This document shows positions 41,200-53,322 of a stretch of 64,000 nucleotides of DNA, one piece after another; the stretch's first letter is position 1; the number at the start of each line of letters is the position of its first letter. Source of the stretch: Hirsutella rhossiliensis (Eukaryota; Ascomycota; Sordariomycetes; Hypocreales; Ophiocordycipitaceae); contig NW_025408681.1 in NCBI RefSeq assembly GCF_020360975.1, positions 186,001-250,000 on the forward strand, written 5' to 3'. The notes beneath the pieces were generated by a model that saw only the letters and a program-made list of their open reading frames with translations, was not told the DNA's origin and searched no databases. The position numbers and the translations under genes are program-made.

Positions 41200-44021
41200 A
41201 TCACGATTCTAGGGGAAATGATAGCCCTACGTCTGGTGTTGGAGCCCGTTGTCCTTCTTGCAACCGAATAAAGCCGACGGCTGACTTCGTTAACAGGGGA
41301 AGTCTGCCAAACAAACTAGAACCTGCGTAGCATGTCGAGACCAGCACAATTTACCTGACATTGTTGGTACAGTCTACTCCGAATATGCCTCCCTAACCCG
41401 ATCAAGCGTGCCAGATCGAAAGCCGCAGTCCTCGCATTGAAGAATCTGGCCCGTCGCCCCACTTCACCCCACAGATCTGCCCCGAAACGAACTGACAGAG
41501 ATGCTGGCCTGTCCCCTCCTACTTCGAGGACCAGAACCGAGCCTTCATCGCCGGAGACGCTGAAACAACCTTCTGTAGTGAGCAGCTTATACGGAGAGCG
41601 CACCAGCCAGCCTCACGTCGTGTTAGGCACGCCGCTTCCAGCAACCCAACAAAGCTCGCGGCTCTTCCGGGCGCTGGCCCCGTCACCTGCTGAGCAGCCA
41701 ACGACCGATCCAGTTGCCTCCCATTTTGATCCATCGACTGCCGAAGGCAACGCAACCAGAATGAATTATTCTTACCTGGCTGCTAGATTCCACAAAGGCC
41801 GGAAGGTCTCGCAAGATGATCCCTCTACGGCCGGGGCTAGGGTCAAGCTGGCCGCTATTCAGCGCGACCATCGATCACGACGCCGTGCAGGGGAGACTGT
41901 CACTGACGCCCATAATATCTCAGCTGGGCATCTTTCAAGGCTCGGAGGCTGCTGGAGAAGGTAGCCATCCTTGTGCTGTGGTTTGCAGTAGCTCCTTTGG
42001 GCTAACCAGGGAACATAGATGCGAGTCAAGATCGACTGCGAGCGGGTGGACCTCAAGGCGGAGGTACGGTGTCTAAAGAAGGAGATGACAGTGATCAGTT
42101 CTCCGAATCTGATATTGATGCCGAGGACTATGCCAACGTACTGCTTTCGCCCGCTCGACCACGCAGGTACCTCGAGCAGCTGGGGGTCGAGCCGGACTCT
42201 GAGCCTGGGGAGGAAGATGGGAACGGGAACAGGGACGATGATTCTGTGCATCTAAGCCCTTTTCACCGTCGGCCGCTTCAGCCGTCCACAGAGCCAAGGC
42301 GTGGTCGCCGTGGTCCCGCCCCAGGTACAGGAGGGCGGCCAAGAAAATCTCGGAGAGAAACGCGATCGCCGAGACCGAACGACGTCTTCGAAGTCCAGTG
42401 ATAATTCCACCGGAAGACGTGGCGGCCTTCCATGCACAAGATACGGTGTGGAATGGCGACCTTGACGCTAGCCCCTTGACGGACCGCAATAAGGCCACAC
42501 TGCGCGACTTCTGGGCCAATCTTGACAATGACCAGATGGAATACTGCAGCCGATGCCGCGAGTATTGGTTTCAAATGGAAATCGATTATGACGGCATTTG
42601 CTCGCGTTGCTATCGAAGGGATGAGAGGCGCGGCCCCGACGAGCCATATTTCTTCTCTGCGGAAAATCAGCTTGACTTTGGCCCCGTTCCGGCTCGATTA
42701 CCTGAGCTCACGCCTACGGAAGAGGCATTATTTGCTCGCGTCCACGTACATGTGAACATCATGCTGGTGCGAGGGCAGCAGTACAAGTATCGAGGGCATG
42801 TCGTTCACTTTCTCCGCGAGGTTGGCTTAGTATACAACCAGCTGCCGCTGCTGCCGCCGGAGTTAAACACAGTGTTGCTGCGTCCCGCTAATACGTCGTC
42901 CCACGCCAACCTCAGCCGGCAATTTATCCGCCAGTTCCGTGTGCGCCGTTAGGCGGTTATGGTATGGCTGGACTACCTCCGCCATCATCATCCTGGCTAT
43001 CGATGCATCGTCATAGACAAAGAGCGACTGAGCCAACTGCCTGAGGACGGCAATGTGCTGGATGCCATCCCCCAAAGCCAGGTGGAGGCTGCCGATGTTG
43101 GAGCGGAGGAAGACCAGGAGGCAGAGCCTGACTTGGAGGACGCCGCTGCGGTGCCGGACCTGTTGGCTAAGGATACGGAGCATGATGCCCTACGGTCCAT
43201 TCTCGCGGGTGAATCCGAAGCGGATGCGGGGCAACCCCTTGCCACAGGCTCCCCAGGGCAGGCGCAGCACGAGCTCCAGCTTCCCAACATACGGCACACG
43301 CCGATCTCATGCCCTACTCTCCCTGGCATTCCCCTGCCTGTTTCCAGACGGCAGAGCCGACTTTGTGGAGCCTCGCCTGCGGTCGATTGAGTACAAGAAG
43401 TACATCGAGCACGCGATGCGGTGGCACGACGGCCGTTTTGCGCGCCATCCGACCTTCCGTTTTGTCGCATTCAACACCTTGATGCGGCCCCAAGCACGTG
43501 CGCGGTCCAAATTCTTCGTGAAGCAACAGGATGGCAGCCGTGAACCGCTCACGCGAGAGCAGCTTATTGAGGCACTCGAACACAGCGAGGATCCCGAGGC
43601 GCAGGCGCTGATCAACTCAATCACAAGGCATGCGGTATCGATTCGCGGTACGCGCCCCTTTTGGAACAGAAAGAGGCAGAACCTTGAGGCATATACGCAC
43701 GATCTTGGTTGTCCCGGTGCATTCATCACATTTAGCCCGGCTGATTTACACTGGCGGAGCCTCTACCAACACATGCCCCGATATGAAACGGCAAGACCGG
43801 TCTCGCCCGGCGGCGCGAGAATGCCCATGCCCGGCTCACCGGGACTGGATAAGCCTAGGTTCAGATCCGCTCTGTCCAGGGATGCTGCGGGCCAACGGTC
43901 AGATCAGGCTGCGGAAGACGGGTCTCGAGGTGACGTGGAGATGGAAGACGGTCAGCAACAGGCTATGTGTAGAAATTACGTAAGCAGCCTTTGCCTGCCT
44001 TGTGCCCGTGGGTGCGAATAG
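41200..44021 (+). pseudogene. Helitron 2, N-terminal half to start of Rep
   Basis: A second Helitron on the plus strand, related to but different from Helitron 1. About 41245-41345 has a zinc motif RCPSCNRIKPTADFVNRGS that continues with TCVACRD after a one-base shift. 42398-42952 has a DUF6570-like block: YCSRCREYWFQM, GICSRCYRRDE, LPELTPTEEALFARVHVHVN and RGHVVHFLREV. 43350-44021 has KYIEHAMRWHDGRFARHPTF and CPGAFITFSPADLHWRSLYQ, the first part of the Rep region. It stops before the HUH and two-tyrosine motifs. Several frame changes are present (near 41310, 42955, 43330). Confidence 0.82.
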
Positions 44022-44082
44022 CTTCACTGTACACGAAGGCGGCAGGTGCGCGTAGAGGTGGGCGCACAGTCAAGGCGGGGAA

Positions 44083-44147
44083 TGTGCGCACCTAATTTGT
44101 GCGGTATCGGCGCTGCGCTTTGACCAGCCACGTTGACCCACTTTTTG
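44083..44147 (+). repeat. second remnant of the RecQ-like helicase region
   Basis: Aligns by eye with 7501-7567: TGCGCAC, AATTTG, ATCGG and GCCACGTTGACCCACTTT recur in the same order and spacing (GCCACGTTGATCCACTTT at 7550). It indicates a second, very short copy of that helicase family. Confidence 0.45.
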
Positions 44148-44364
44148 GTAGGCCGAATAGTCAGAGTGGTAGGCGCGTTAGTCAAGCCCTTTATTTTTTC
44201 ATTGGTTGAGAGAAGCGGGGCAAGACGGACTAATATTCGGGCCGCGATGATTTCTCTTGAAACGGTTGATCCCGTAAATGCGCCTTCATTCCCTCCTCGC
44301 GTGAGCCTCGAAATCGACTTCGTCATAGGCCACCAATCGACATTTCCACGTCCTATTCCATCCA

Positions 44365-46674
44365 ATGTCCGAACTTCCCCAGGAGATTGAAAAGCTTCAG
44401 CGTTTGCTGAAGAAAGCACGGCGGGAGAAAGAGGAAGCAAAGGCGCGAGAAGAGGAAGCAAAGGTGCGAGAAGAGGAAGCAAAGGTGCGAGAAGAGGAAG
44501 CAAAGGCGCGAGAAGAGGAAGCAAAGGCGCGAGAAGAGGAAGAGCGGCGCAAGAGCCAGAAGACCACGCTGGAGGAATATTTATACAACTGCCATTTCCA
44601 CCTCTATACGAAACTCGGGTTCGCCGACAAGTCCAAGTCTTCGACGGGACTCGCTACGCGAGTCGACAACAAATACTATCCTAAGTGGCTACGTCCTTGG
44701 AACACCTTCGCCAGCTACCAGCGACACCAACATTTTGACGAGATCAGGAGGGTCTGCGGTGAGAGTCGGCTATTTCATCAAGAGAGTACGACCAGAAACC
44801 TAGGAGCTACTGTCTCTTACGATCCGGCTGGTAATGAGAACGCCGTCGAGTACTTCGAGAAGATCGCAGTTGAAGTTCCCGTGCGGGAAATCCTGGCGCC
44901 CGTCTGGGATCAGGAGGGCTCACATGGGGAGCACCGGATTACGATGTTACGATTCAGTCACAACGTCCGCGACTTCACGCAACCGAGCGATAGTCGGATT
45001 GGAGATGATCACCCAAACGAGGAAAGGCAGGAGCGACGACGGCCGGCCGGGACCACCATGCGAATCGCATCCACAAGAGAATTTCAGCCGCCACCAGTGA
45101 AACCTGATGGAGGGGCATACGTACGCACCTGGACGGTGACGAGAGCATGGCTTTTGTCTATGACTTTAAGGCAGCTCACAAGTTTGCGGCGGCGTACCTC
45201 AAGGCCACACTTGCGAAAGAGAAACTGTTTTCGGAGGTCATCGCAAGGTACAACAGCAATAAATACAAAAGCAATGCCAAGCTGCAGGAGCAAGAGAGGG
45301 AGGAAACCCGGATTGCCATGGCGCTAACTCAAGTCTTCGACTATATGGTTTGGTATGGGGTTGCATACGGCTATGTCGCCGCCGGTAAGTCCTTGGTCTT
45401 CCTTCATATGGACCGAGATAAACCACAGACGTTGTATTATCATCTATGCATGCCAAACGAAGAGGTGGTCGAAGTGTCGGCTGGGGATCGGGCTAGACAG
45501 GTGCCTCATACCGCAGTAGCTCAACTGGCCAGCTTTTGCCTGTTGAGTCTCCGATCCGAGGCGCTCAGGGGAAATTCACTCGACGCGGCTTTGCAGAAGG
45601 CAAAAAGAGCTGAAAAATGGGGAGCCGTATGAGGACCTGCGTCTTCTCGGAGCAGAAGGTACGGATTCATCGTCGCCCTCGTCATCGCAAGGGACGGAAG
45701 GCTCGGAGTTCCAGTCCGTTGAAGGCCCAACAAACCGAGTGTACCCACTGCGATCGAGGTCATCGTGCATGGGCGGGGCAGTTCGTCGCAGAAACGAGGA
45801 CGACGACGACGATGGTCCGAAGAGTGATCCATCCCGGACTTGGACAAGAACCAACACGAATGAGCGTAGGCAATGTCCATCGAGCGGCAGCTGTGACCAC
45901 CAGGAGACCGAAACATCCGATCCGGGACCCACCAGGCAATACTGCACACAGGCCTGCTTGTTGAGCCTCAAGAGAGGCTGGGATCTCGACGCCAATTGCC
46001 CCAATGTGCCCTCGCATCGCACCGCCGAAGGCGGTATCCGACACCCCATCGACGCCGGCGAGTTCACCCGCCTAGTGGGCGAGCGGCTGCGCCGGAATCC
46101 TTATCGAAACTGCAAGGCGCTGGACGGCCAAGGCAAGGTTGGGGCGACAGGGGTGCTCTTCAAGTTAGAGCTGGCGCCGTATGGCTACACATTCGTGGGC
46201 AAGGGAACGCTGTCGGATCATCTATACCGCCTGGAGCACGAGAGCCGTATCTACGCGCATCTCGACAAGCTCCAGGGCGAGGTGGTGCCGGTCCACTTTG
46301 ACATCGTCCGACTGGCTAGGGTTACGTCCTCCTGGCGGGGCAAGGGTCGTTCACATGATGCTAATGTCGTGGGGCGGCGAAGTGGCCGTGGAGGTGGGGT
46401 GCCGGACTTAGCGGCTGAGGTGAGGCGTTCTTCGCAGGCCGTCTGGGCCGAGGGTGTCGACCACGGTGACGAGCGCGAACCCAATCTGCTCTGGAACGAC
46501 GAGCGCCGCCGCGTCATGCTCGTCGACTTCGACCGCGCCAACCTTCTCCCAGCTCCCAAACACAAGCAGCTTTTCCATTTATCCCGGGATAAGAGGAAGC
46601 GGCAGAGAGACGGGTTTGGAGCTCGTAGCAGGAAACGTGGCTTGCTACGAGATCATTTGCAAGTGGTGGAATAG
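44365..46674 (+). pseudogene. coiled-coil / kinase-like fungal family, frameshifted
   Basis: The ATG at 44365 starts MSELPQEIEKLQRLLKKARR, then a charged coiled coil of seven-residue EEAKARE repeats. Next is TTLEEYLYNCHFHLY and, after a shift near 45110, SMAFVYDFKAAHKFAAAYL, the conserved core of this fungal family. After a shift near 45628 there is an acidic linker and a Cys cluster (QYCTQACLLSLKRG, DANCPNV). The C-terminal kinase-like domain has FVGKGTLSDHLYRLEHESRI, HGDEREPNLLWN (catalytic loop) and VMLVDFDRANLL (metal-binding loop). Two compensating shifts near 46330 and 46400 hide the hinge (VVHMMLMSWGGE in another frame). The family is large in filamentous fungi; function is not settled. 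Confidence 0.8.
44428..44548 (+). repeat. 21-bp coding repeat in coiled coil
   Basis: GAAGCAAAGGCGCGAGAAGAG repeats about five times with C/T variation. It encodes heptads and keeps the frame. Confidence 0.85.
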
Positions 46675-47301
46675 CCTTTCGTATCTTTTCCGTTCCTGCT
46701 GCTTGAAGCCTTACTGCTCTGAACTGGCGGGACGTGAAGTTCCAGCCAAGCAAACCACTGCAACTACCCAAAATTTCCCCTCAAGCGGACTAGCGCATAC
46801 AATGAATGGGGCAGGAGTCTGATCGGGAGCTACCGCAACCGCCCTAGCTACTGGTGATCATGATTGTAAGCAATCGGGCCGCGACTCCGGTGTTTGTTGG
46901 CCCGGCTTCTGTCCACATGTTCCTGAACAACCTTCACTACAGCCGAGCGATAACTGTGACCGCGCGGTTACTGGCCACTAGGGGATACCAGCAACAACGC
47001 ATGAATGGTTGCTGGCACTGGGGCTGGGCGGTTACCAGCAGCATCTAGCGACCAGGAACAAGAGTCTAAAGGTGACTGGCACCTGTAAATTGCCGCCAAC
47101 CTCTGACCATGGGTAACCAGTAGCCCCAGGCTACCAGCCACTGCACTGGGCGGTTACTGGCACCCGAGGCTCTGCTCGGCTGGGTGCTCTTGCTGCCTGT
47201 CTTACAAGGTACTAGCGCCTACGCTTATTTAGACGCGGGGCCGGGATCGCTCATAGCCCGCTACTGGTAAACTCTGGCCGCGCACACCGCCTGCGGACCG
47301 C
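46675..47301. repeat. non-coding; cluster of GGTTACTGG motifs in both directions
   Basis: Between 46920 and 47170 GGTTACTGGC, GGTTGCTGGC, GGTTACCAGC, GGTAACCAGTAG and GGCTACCAGCC alternate in both orientations about seven times. No ORF. Confidence 0.5.
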
Positions 47302-47627
47302 TTGCGGGAAGACGAACGACAGTCGACACTGCAAACGGTGCGTTCCGAGCTCGACCGACATCCTCCTCGAACGAACAGCACCGGAGGATTGGGGAGCTCC
47401 ATCATGGAAGAGCCGGCCAAGGCCGTGATTATGGTGGGGCAGGGCATGCCGCCCGTTCCAACTCCCACGAAAAAATCGAGTCGCGTCACGAGACGTAGCA
47501 GCAAGATTCAGGAAGCGACGAGACAGCTTGAAGATACAGCGGATAGGACAAAGCGGAGCGCCAGGATTGCAACGCGTTTGGCGCCAGATGCAGTTACGAC
47601 CAATAACACGACCGAGCTGCAGAGGCT

Positions 47628-47658
<31 letters not shown>

Positions 47659-47720
47659 GTCAACGAAGGCAGGGCTATGCTCATTGCTCCAGACGACCTT
47701 GGACCTGCTGAGCGTATCCC
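47302..47720 (+). CDS. doubtful ORF with poly-Ser run
   Basis: Opens MREDERQSTLQTVRSELDRH and contains a basic stretch (SSRVTRRSSKIQEATRQLED) and SSSSSSSSSS from an AGC repeat (about 47630-47655). It runs on to 47982 antisense to the chromodomain-like gene, which makes at least that part doubtful. No family. Confidence 0.2.
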
Positions 47721-47721
47721 G

Positions 47722-48640
47722 TCAAGGGAAAGGAGCAAGGGGAATAGGCTTGTCTTGGCAAAACCTCGCTATTCTACTCAGACTCGGTATCCATGTCGAA
47801 ATGGCCAGATCTTTCCATCTCCTTTTCCACGCTACCTGACCGAACTCATCCACGATGAGCTCTTCGGCCTCTTCCAATGCCCGTTTGCCCCGGAGATCGT
47901 CAATAGACGCCCAGGTTGGCTTCCAAATGACCTTATATTCGATGGACCCATTCCATGCCTTTCGTACTTCCACCAAGCGTAAGAACTCGTATTCCCGACT
48001 GGTGCAAGTCGCAATGCGCTTCTTTTGAACACGATACGAAGAAGCAGTAGCAGCACGTGGCGCAGACTTCCTCTTACGCCCGCTTCGACGCGGCTTGGTT
48101 ACCTCGGACTTTTCACAGACCGTGATCGCTTCGGGAGGCGCCTGCTGCAGGGGTGATGGGCATTCAGGCTCGATCATTCCGTTCTCTGCAAAATACTGTA
48201 AGAAGTGCATGTGCAGGTTGTAGGCAAGAGCTCATAATACCTTGATTTGCTAAAACGCTACGCTGACGTGGCCCAGTTTGCTCACTGATGACCCTTTCGT
48301 ACTCGGAGAAAAGAGATTGAAGACGGTTGGCGTCCATTGCTGGGCCCGTAGTAGGTGCTAGGGATCGCGCGATGCATGAGGTTGTCCCCTGCATTTCTGT
48401 CTCTGGGCCCGTCGACTTGACTAGGGGAGCGCCAAACTTAACGTTGGGGGTTTCATAGTCAGGCTCCGAGATGGTCTGACTGGGTTCACTTGTGCTTCCT
48501 GAGTCGCTGCTGGAGCCAGAGTTGCCGCTCCTTGAACTGGCTGGTGAGGAGACGGAGTCGAGGACTGGAAGTTCCCAGTGACTGCAGAATGGTGGAATGA
48601 GTGACCTCGGCTCGGAGAGGGCCAGCGGTATGTCTTCTTC
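47722..48640 (-). CDS. chromodomain-like protein, at least one intron
   Basis: An open frame begins about 48660 (EDGPNDSEEDIPLALSEPRS) and runs to 48241. Intron 48240-48186 (GTATTA...TGCAG) leads to 48185-47722. The N-terminal half is Ser-rich and acidic. The second exon has a basic stretch (KPRRSGRKRKSAPRAA) and SREYEFLRLVEVRKAWNGSI followed by EYKVIWKPTW and ALEEAEELIVDEFG. That order of strands, Trp and C-terminal helix fits a chromodomain, which would bind methylated histone tails. No integrase or reverse transcriptase is attached, so it is not a retroelement chromodomain here. No in-frame ATG was found at the 5' end; a start exon or a frameshift is needed (first ATG nearby, at about 48659, is out of frame). 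Confidence 0.5.
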
Positions 48641-48741
48641 CGAGTCATTCGGTCCATCTTCTCAGTCACGTAGGAAACAAAGATATGGAAGAAAAGTGTT
48701 AGATGGTGAGGAAGCCGGGGAATCCGGGGAATCCGTGACCG

Positions 48742-48748
48742 TTTTATA
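48742..48748 (-). promoter_or_regulatory. TATA box of the chromodomain-like gene
   Basis: TATAAAA on the minus strand, about 85 bp before the first ATG (48659). Confidence 0.45.
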
Positions 48749-48759
48749 GACAATCCGAG

Positions 48760-50199
48760 CCCTCCATACCCTTAGCTGTATGAGTAACGAGAAGAGGAAG
48801 ACGGGGGCCAGTTTTGCCAAAGCCATCACCGTGACATATCAGGGCCTCCTCTCCAAGGCGCAGCCTTTCCACCCACCTTGAGTCGTGGGCGGTAGGGGAC
48901 AAGCTGGCGAGGCCAACAGGCCCCCGTCCCTTTTCCGCTCTCCACACTCTCGTGTCTCGCCTCTCACTGGTCACCAGCCCCCTCTTCCTCCACCAACATC
49001 GCTTCTCCTGTTCCCCCCGAGATGAGTTGCATCGCAAAACTGCAGTAGAGTAGGGGAGCAAGCACCCAATCTCAGTGCGTGCCGGACAAGCAGGTCGTCC
49101 AGGTAAGACCACCGGACCACCTAACTCATAAACGTCACCTTTGGGTATAGTCCGTCGTCGGGAGCCCTGGCACGAGCCGCGGTGCGGAAAGCCGTGTACC
49201 CGAAACTCGTACGATTCGACATAGCCTGCAAGATTGAGGAAGGATCATCCCATCTTCATGCGGGCACAGGAACAGACCCAGGGTGGACAAAGACGGAGAT
49301 GACGTCGAGCCACGAATCACAACATGGAGAGCTGGCGTGCGTCGCGATTGTGGTCGCAGATTGCGGGGCCCATGTCGGTGGAATTTTTGTCAGAGGACGG
49401 TCCGTTGCTATGATGCCAATCAAGGAGGCTTCACCAGCCAACGCCGGAGCAGGCCAGTGTTCCATCGGTGGTCGTCTCGGGAGCACCGAGGGACTTTTGA
49501 CGGAGCTAACGGATACGAGGGAAGGTCAGCTGGCCTGATCTCTGCATGTGTTCGTATGCAGTATACCTAGCAAAAGGCAAGGCAGACTTTGCCACGTCAT
49601 CCGATCCCAGAACAGCGGACAATGTTGCAGCGGAAGCCCGTGGGTCATCGCGATCATAGCGGCAACCAAGTCACTGGCAGGATCCAAGGATCTGGCGGGT
49701 ACCGTGATCGCGTCAAGCTGTTGCCAGAGCATGGAGGTTGAGAGTCAGGGGAAACCCCGTCCACATCGGCGAGTGAAGGCCCATTCTATTCAGGGCGTTG
49801 AAGCAACAGGAGGAGCCCTTCCCTCCTCCTAAGCCAAGGTGAAGGACCAAAGGGTCAAAAGACATGGCTGATGAAGCGGACATGCAGAACCCAAGGGCAA
49901 CAAGACTCAGCTGAAACATGCAGAGTAGGAGTCGAGGGGGTCGTGTGAGCGGAGCAGAGTTGGGCAAAGGAGGGGGCTGTGCATCAGAGATGGCCGGCCG
50001 ACAGGGATAACGGTGAGAAAAAGAGAGGAGGAAAGGGTGAGTTGAGCGGAAGGGGGGAGGGAGTGTAGGTGTTCTTATAGCAATCCCGTATGCAGCGACG
50101 GGCCAAAAGGGGAAGGGGCTTGCCTAAAGCGGAAGGCGGTGGGGGGCGGCGGGGAATTTGCAACGACCGACTTTACAGGAGTAAAAGTGGAGATAAAGG
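48760..50199. other. long stretch without a supported gene
   Basis: The best frame is 49182-49538 on the plus strand (118 residues, GGIFVRGRSVAMMPIKEASP), unrecognised and weak. The right part (49970-50160) is purine-rich (GGAGGGAGTG, GGGGGGCGGCGGGG). It ends where the copia 3 RNase H begins. Confidence 0.3.
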
Positions 50200-50857
50200 T
50201 CACATGATCGTTCCCTCACACTCGACCTCAAAGTGGCCTTCTTGAAACGTTTGCCTTGCCCAGGCGTTGTGAATATCGACGTGTTTGAGAGCAGTTTTTA
50301 TACGTGGAACGTCGGCTGTGATGAGCCTGATCGTCTGTGTGTTGTCACACTCAATAACGGGGTCGTTGTCAAGCTCCAGATCGATTTGCTTGAACAATCG
50401 GAGGAGGCTGAGAGTCTCTTTGGCCGTGTGGGTGAAGGCGAGGAGCTCTGCCTCAGTGGAAGAAGTAGTAACAGTGGTTTGCTTCGTAGCGTTCCACCAA
50501 ATTGGACCATTGAAGAGAGTGATGAGACATCCTTGGGAGGATTTCCTCGAATCAGGGTTATCCGCGAAAGCAGCGTCGGTAGCAATCCGGATTTCCTTCG
50601 GCTTGGTAAGAAGTTGGAGCTCGTTGGAATTTCCTGAAAACTCAAGCGCGAAGAATCGTGTTGCAAAAAGATACTCAAGCATCCGATCCATGATTTCATG
50701 GTGCTTGGGAGAAGGATTCATCATGTGTTCAGCCAATTTGCTGACACCAAAGGAAACATCGGGTCGAGTTGATATCGCCACAAAATTGATCGATCCCGTT
50801 TTCTGTTGAAAAAGGTTCACGCTTTCAGGAGTGGCCTGTCCGTCGTGAGGTTGAAGA
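50200..50857 (-). pseudogene. copia 3 RNase H and end of reverse transcriptase (3' part)
   Basis: The 5' half of this copia lies at 60284-64000; the hAT element separates them. The piece has VNLFQQKTGSINFVAISTRP, ATDAAFADNPDSRKSS, TEAELLAFTHTAKE and HVDIHNAWARQTF, the RNase H region of a Ty1/copia Pol. It ends at FEVE followed by unrelated residues, so the C-terminus and 3' LTR are missing. Confidence 0.9.
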
Positions 50858-50916
50858 CAGGGTGGCAAACCACTCAATCAACTCAACCAAAGAGTCAAAT
50901 TGAGTAGATTGACGGC

Positions 50917-53322
50917 TTACATCAGCGAACCTCTCGTTGAGTTGAGCAATCCAAGCCCTCGTTGAATTGATTGCGTTGATTGACGGAGTTGATGCCCTAC
51001 CCTACCTATTAGTAAGCTACTTAAGGTCCTCAACACCATCAACTTCTCGTCCTTCGTGGGGCACCTCTTCGGGGAAGACATCGTCATCGACTGAAGCATC
51101 AATAATCTCCTGGTAGTGGGTATTAGCCCTGCCTTCAGCCAAGACCGAATTGCCTGGCCTGCATTGATCGTGTTAGCCTGAAGCCGGCTGCGTAGTCGTG
51201 TGACCATTAGCCCAGCAAATGAGAACGCCCTCTCGCACTCTGCTGACATTGGCGGTATAGATAGCATATCAAAGGCCATTCGAGCAAGTCTGGGATACGT
51301 TGACTCTTTGAGTTGCCAGTATTGGAACGGATCCGTGATGTCTCCGTCATCTGCGCCGATATCAACAGTCCAGCGATCGAATTCATCGGCAGTAGGTGGC
51401 CCACGACGGGTTGTGGCCGTCTGACCAGCTTGTAGCCGGTGCCTCAGTCGGAACTGTTGGAACTCGTTCAAGTCGTCAACCTTTCGACGTTTAACCATCG
51501 GAATAGCCTCGTCATCGCTGAGAATTAATGACTTATAGTCGCGTTCCCAGATGCCCCGAACAATCCGTCGTGCCTCAAGGACCCATTCAGGTCGATGAGC
51601 CCAAGCCTCCTCAAACCATTGCAGTCGCAAGGCGGGATGGAGAGCGACTGCAGCATAATATACCGGGCACTCAACCAACTTGATATAGTATTTCTCCAAC
51701 TTCTTCCACCCCAATTCGACGTTTATCGCGAAATGCTCGGAATCAGGCACATCCTTGGCGAATTCCTTTGCCTCTTCCAATCGTTCAAGGAGATATTCGA
51801 ATGCTTGGATAATATCCCATGCTGTTCTGTAGGCCACGAGGTTGCCGCCCTTACGCACCCGAATCTGGGCATCTCCCTCGAGGGCCTTGATGGCATTTTC
51901 GAAGTGCTTAAGAATATTCCGAAAGTGGCTGATCACTGTCCAGTCGTTACCGGTCAGCAGGTCAGAATCTCGGAGGCATGCAGGCATGTCTTTCTTCTTT
52001 GACCTGCTTCGGGTATATTCGAACTGTTCCAATGCGACGAGGTCGTCAAGAAAGTCGTGCAGTAGAAGGGCTCGATCCATCATCTTATAATGGGACAACC
52101 ATCGTGTCATGTTATCCGTTACAACGTCAACTGGTTTCTTCGTACTGTCCCTCTTGCGTTGTAGATCCCGAAGCATGTACGTTAACCTATCCGATTGATG
52201 AATCCAGTGGACAAGGTTGTGGAGCTTGCCAATAGGCCCCCTCTTCCGCCAGAGATCATGTCGAGCAAGGTCCAGGTCGAGTCGCTCTTCTGATTTGAAG
52301 ACTTCATTATCTTTGCCAAAGAGCAGCGCTTTGGCCACGAGATTGATGATATGCCCAAAGCAGCGGACCCGTCTCTGCTTCCCTTCAAAATTAAAAACGT
52401 GTCCCAGTGCTGCTACCGCCGTATCGTTATTCTTCGCATTGTCAAGCGTGAAATACCCGATCTTGTCTTGAATCTCGAATGATTCGATCACTTCCGCCAC
52501 CTGCGACGCTATATTCTCGCCAGTATGAGACTCTCGGAGTTCAGGAGCCCAAGGATGATCTTCTGTGGCCGCTTTTCCTTAGAGAGATAGAACGCAGCAA
52601 TCCCATTAAGCGCATAGCGATTGGGCGATCTCCAGCCGTCAAACGCAAGGTGTATCTGCCCGGGCGCTCCTCAGTTCCTTTATCACAATATGCTTGTACT
52701 GGTGGTATTCTTGGAAAGCTTCGTTCGAATAGTCGAGTGTGTCATGTGGGCTTGAGTCAGGGCGATCGAGGGATTGAGGTATTCGAGAAGACGCCGGAAT
52801 CGAGGGCTTCAACTGCGCGGAAGGCAACATTCGACTCGGTGATCCAAGCAAGCAAGAGATTGGAAGACATCTTTATCGAATTGGTTTTTTAGCTTGTTAA
52901 TGAATGCTTGCTCCTTCTGGTCATTGGCATCGAGGTTGAAGAATTGGGCAATAGAACGCTTGTTGGTTGTAGAACCCTTCGGTAACCGTCTACCTGATGG
53001 GTCAATAACATTGTGAGCATCATGTAGATGGCGCTCAATGTTTAGGGTCCCTTTGCCGCGAAGCTCACGGGTCCCTTCGGCGATTTCTTCGGTAAACACC
53101 GCTCACAGACCCAGAGGCGATTATCTACGTTAGCTTGATGTTCAATGTCGAACCCAAAGCTCCAGATCCACGATTTGAGCTTGCCGGCGCGTTGAGACTT
53201 GGTATAGCCGCGGAAGTGATGCCAGGGAAGGCATCCCACTCGAGATGGGGAACGGGGCCTGAGTCGCCTGAATCGCCTGATGGCGGCAAGGGAGTAGAAG
53301 AAGGCTCAGGAGATTCGCTCAT
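50917..53322 (-). pseudogene. hAT transposase
   Basis: The intact C-terminal part (52500-50917, and open somewhat upstream) has IGYFTLDNAKNNDTAVAALG with the second catalytic Asp area, RCFGHIINLVAKALLFG, and the hAT dimerisation block (YPRLARMAFDMLSIPPMSAE, then CERAFSFAG). The N-terminal part is broken: the start MSESPEPSSTPLPPSGDSG (53322), then a BED-type zinc finger across frames (SWIWSFGFDIEH, RLWVCERCL, IERHLHDAH), then DTLDYSNEAFQEYHQYKHIV. Shifts lie near 53215, 53045 and 52800-52860. Transcription would start from the right end, now 6.5 kb away because of the LINEs. Confidence 0.88.

Noticed and set aside
47508..47738. minus-strand ORF with a poly-Leu run
   Set aside because: The Leu run is the antisense reading of an AGC microsatellite and does not represent a signal or membrane segment.
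48744..49112. 122-residue minus-strand ORF
   Set aside because: It spans the presumed promoter of the chromodomain-like gene, has no good start context and no family features.
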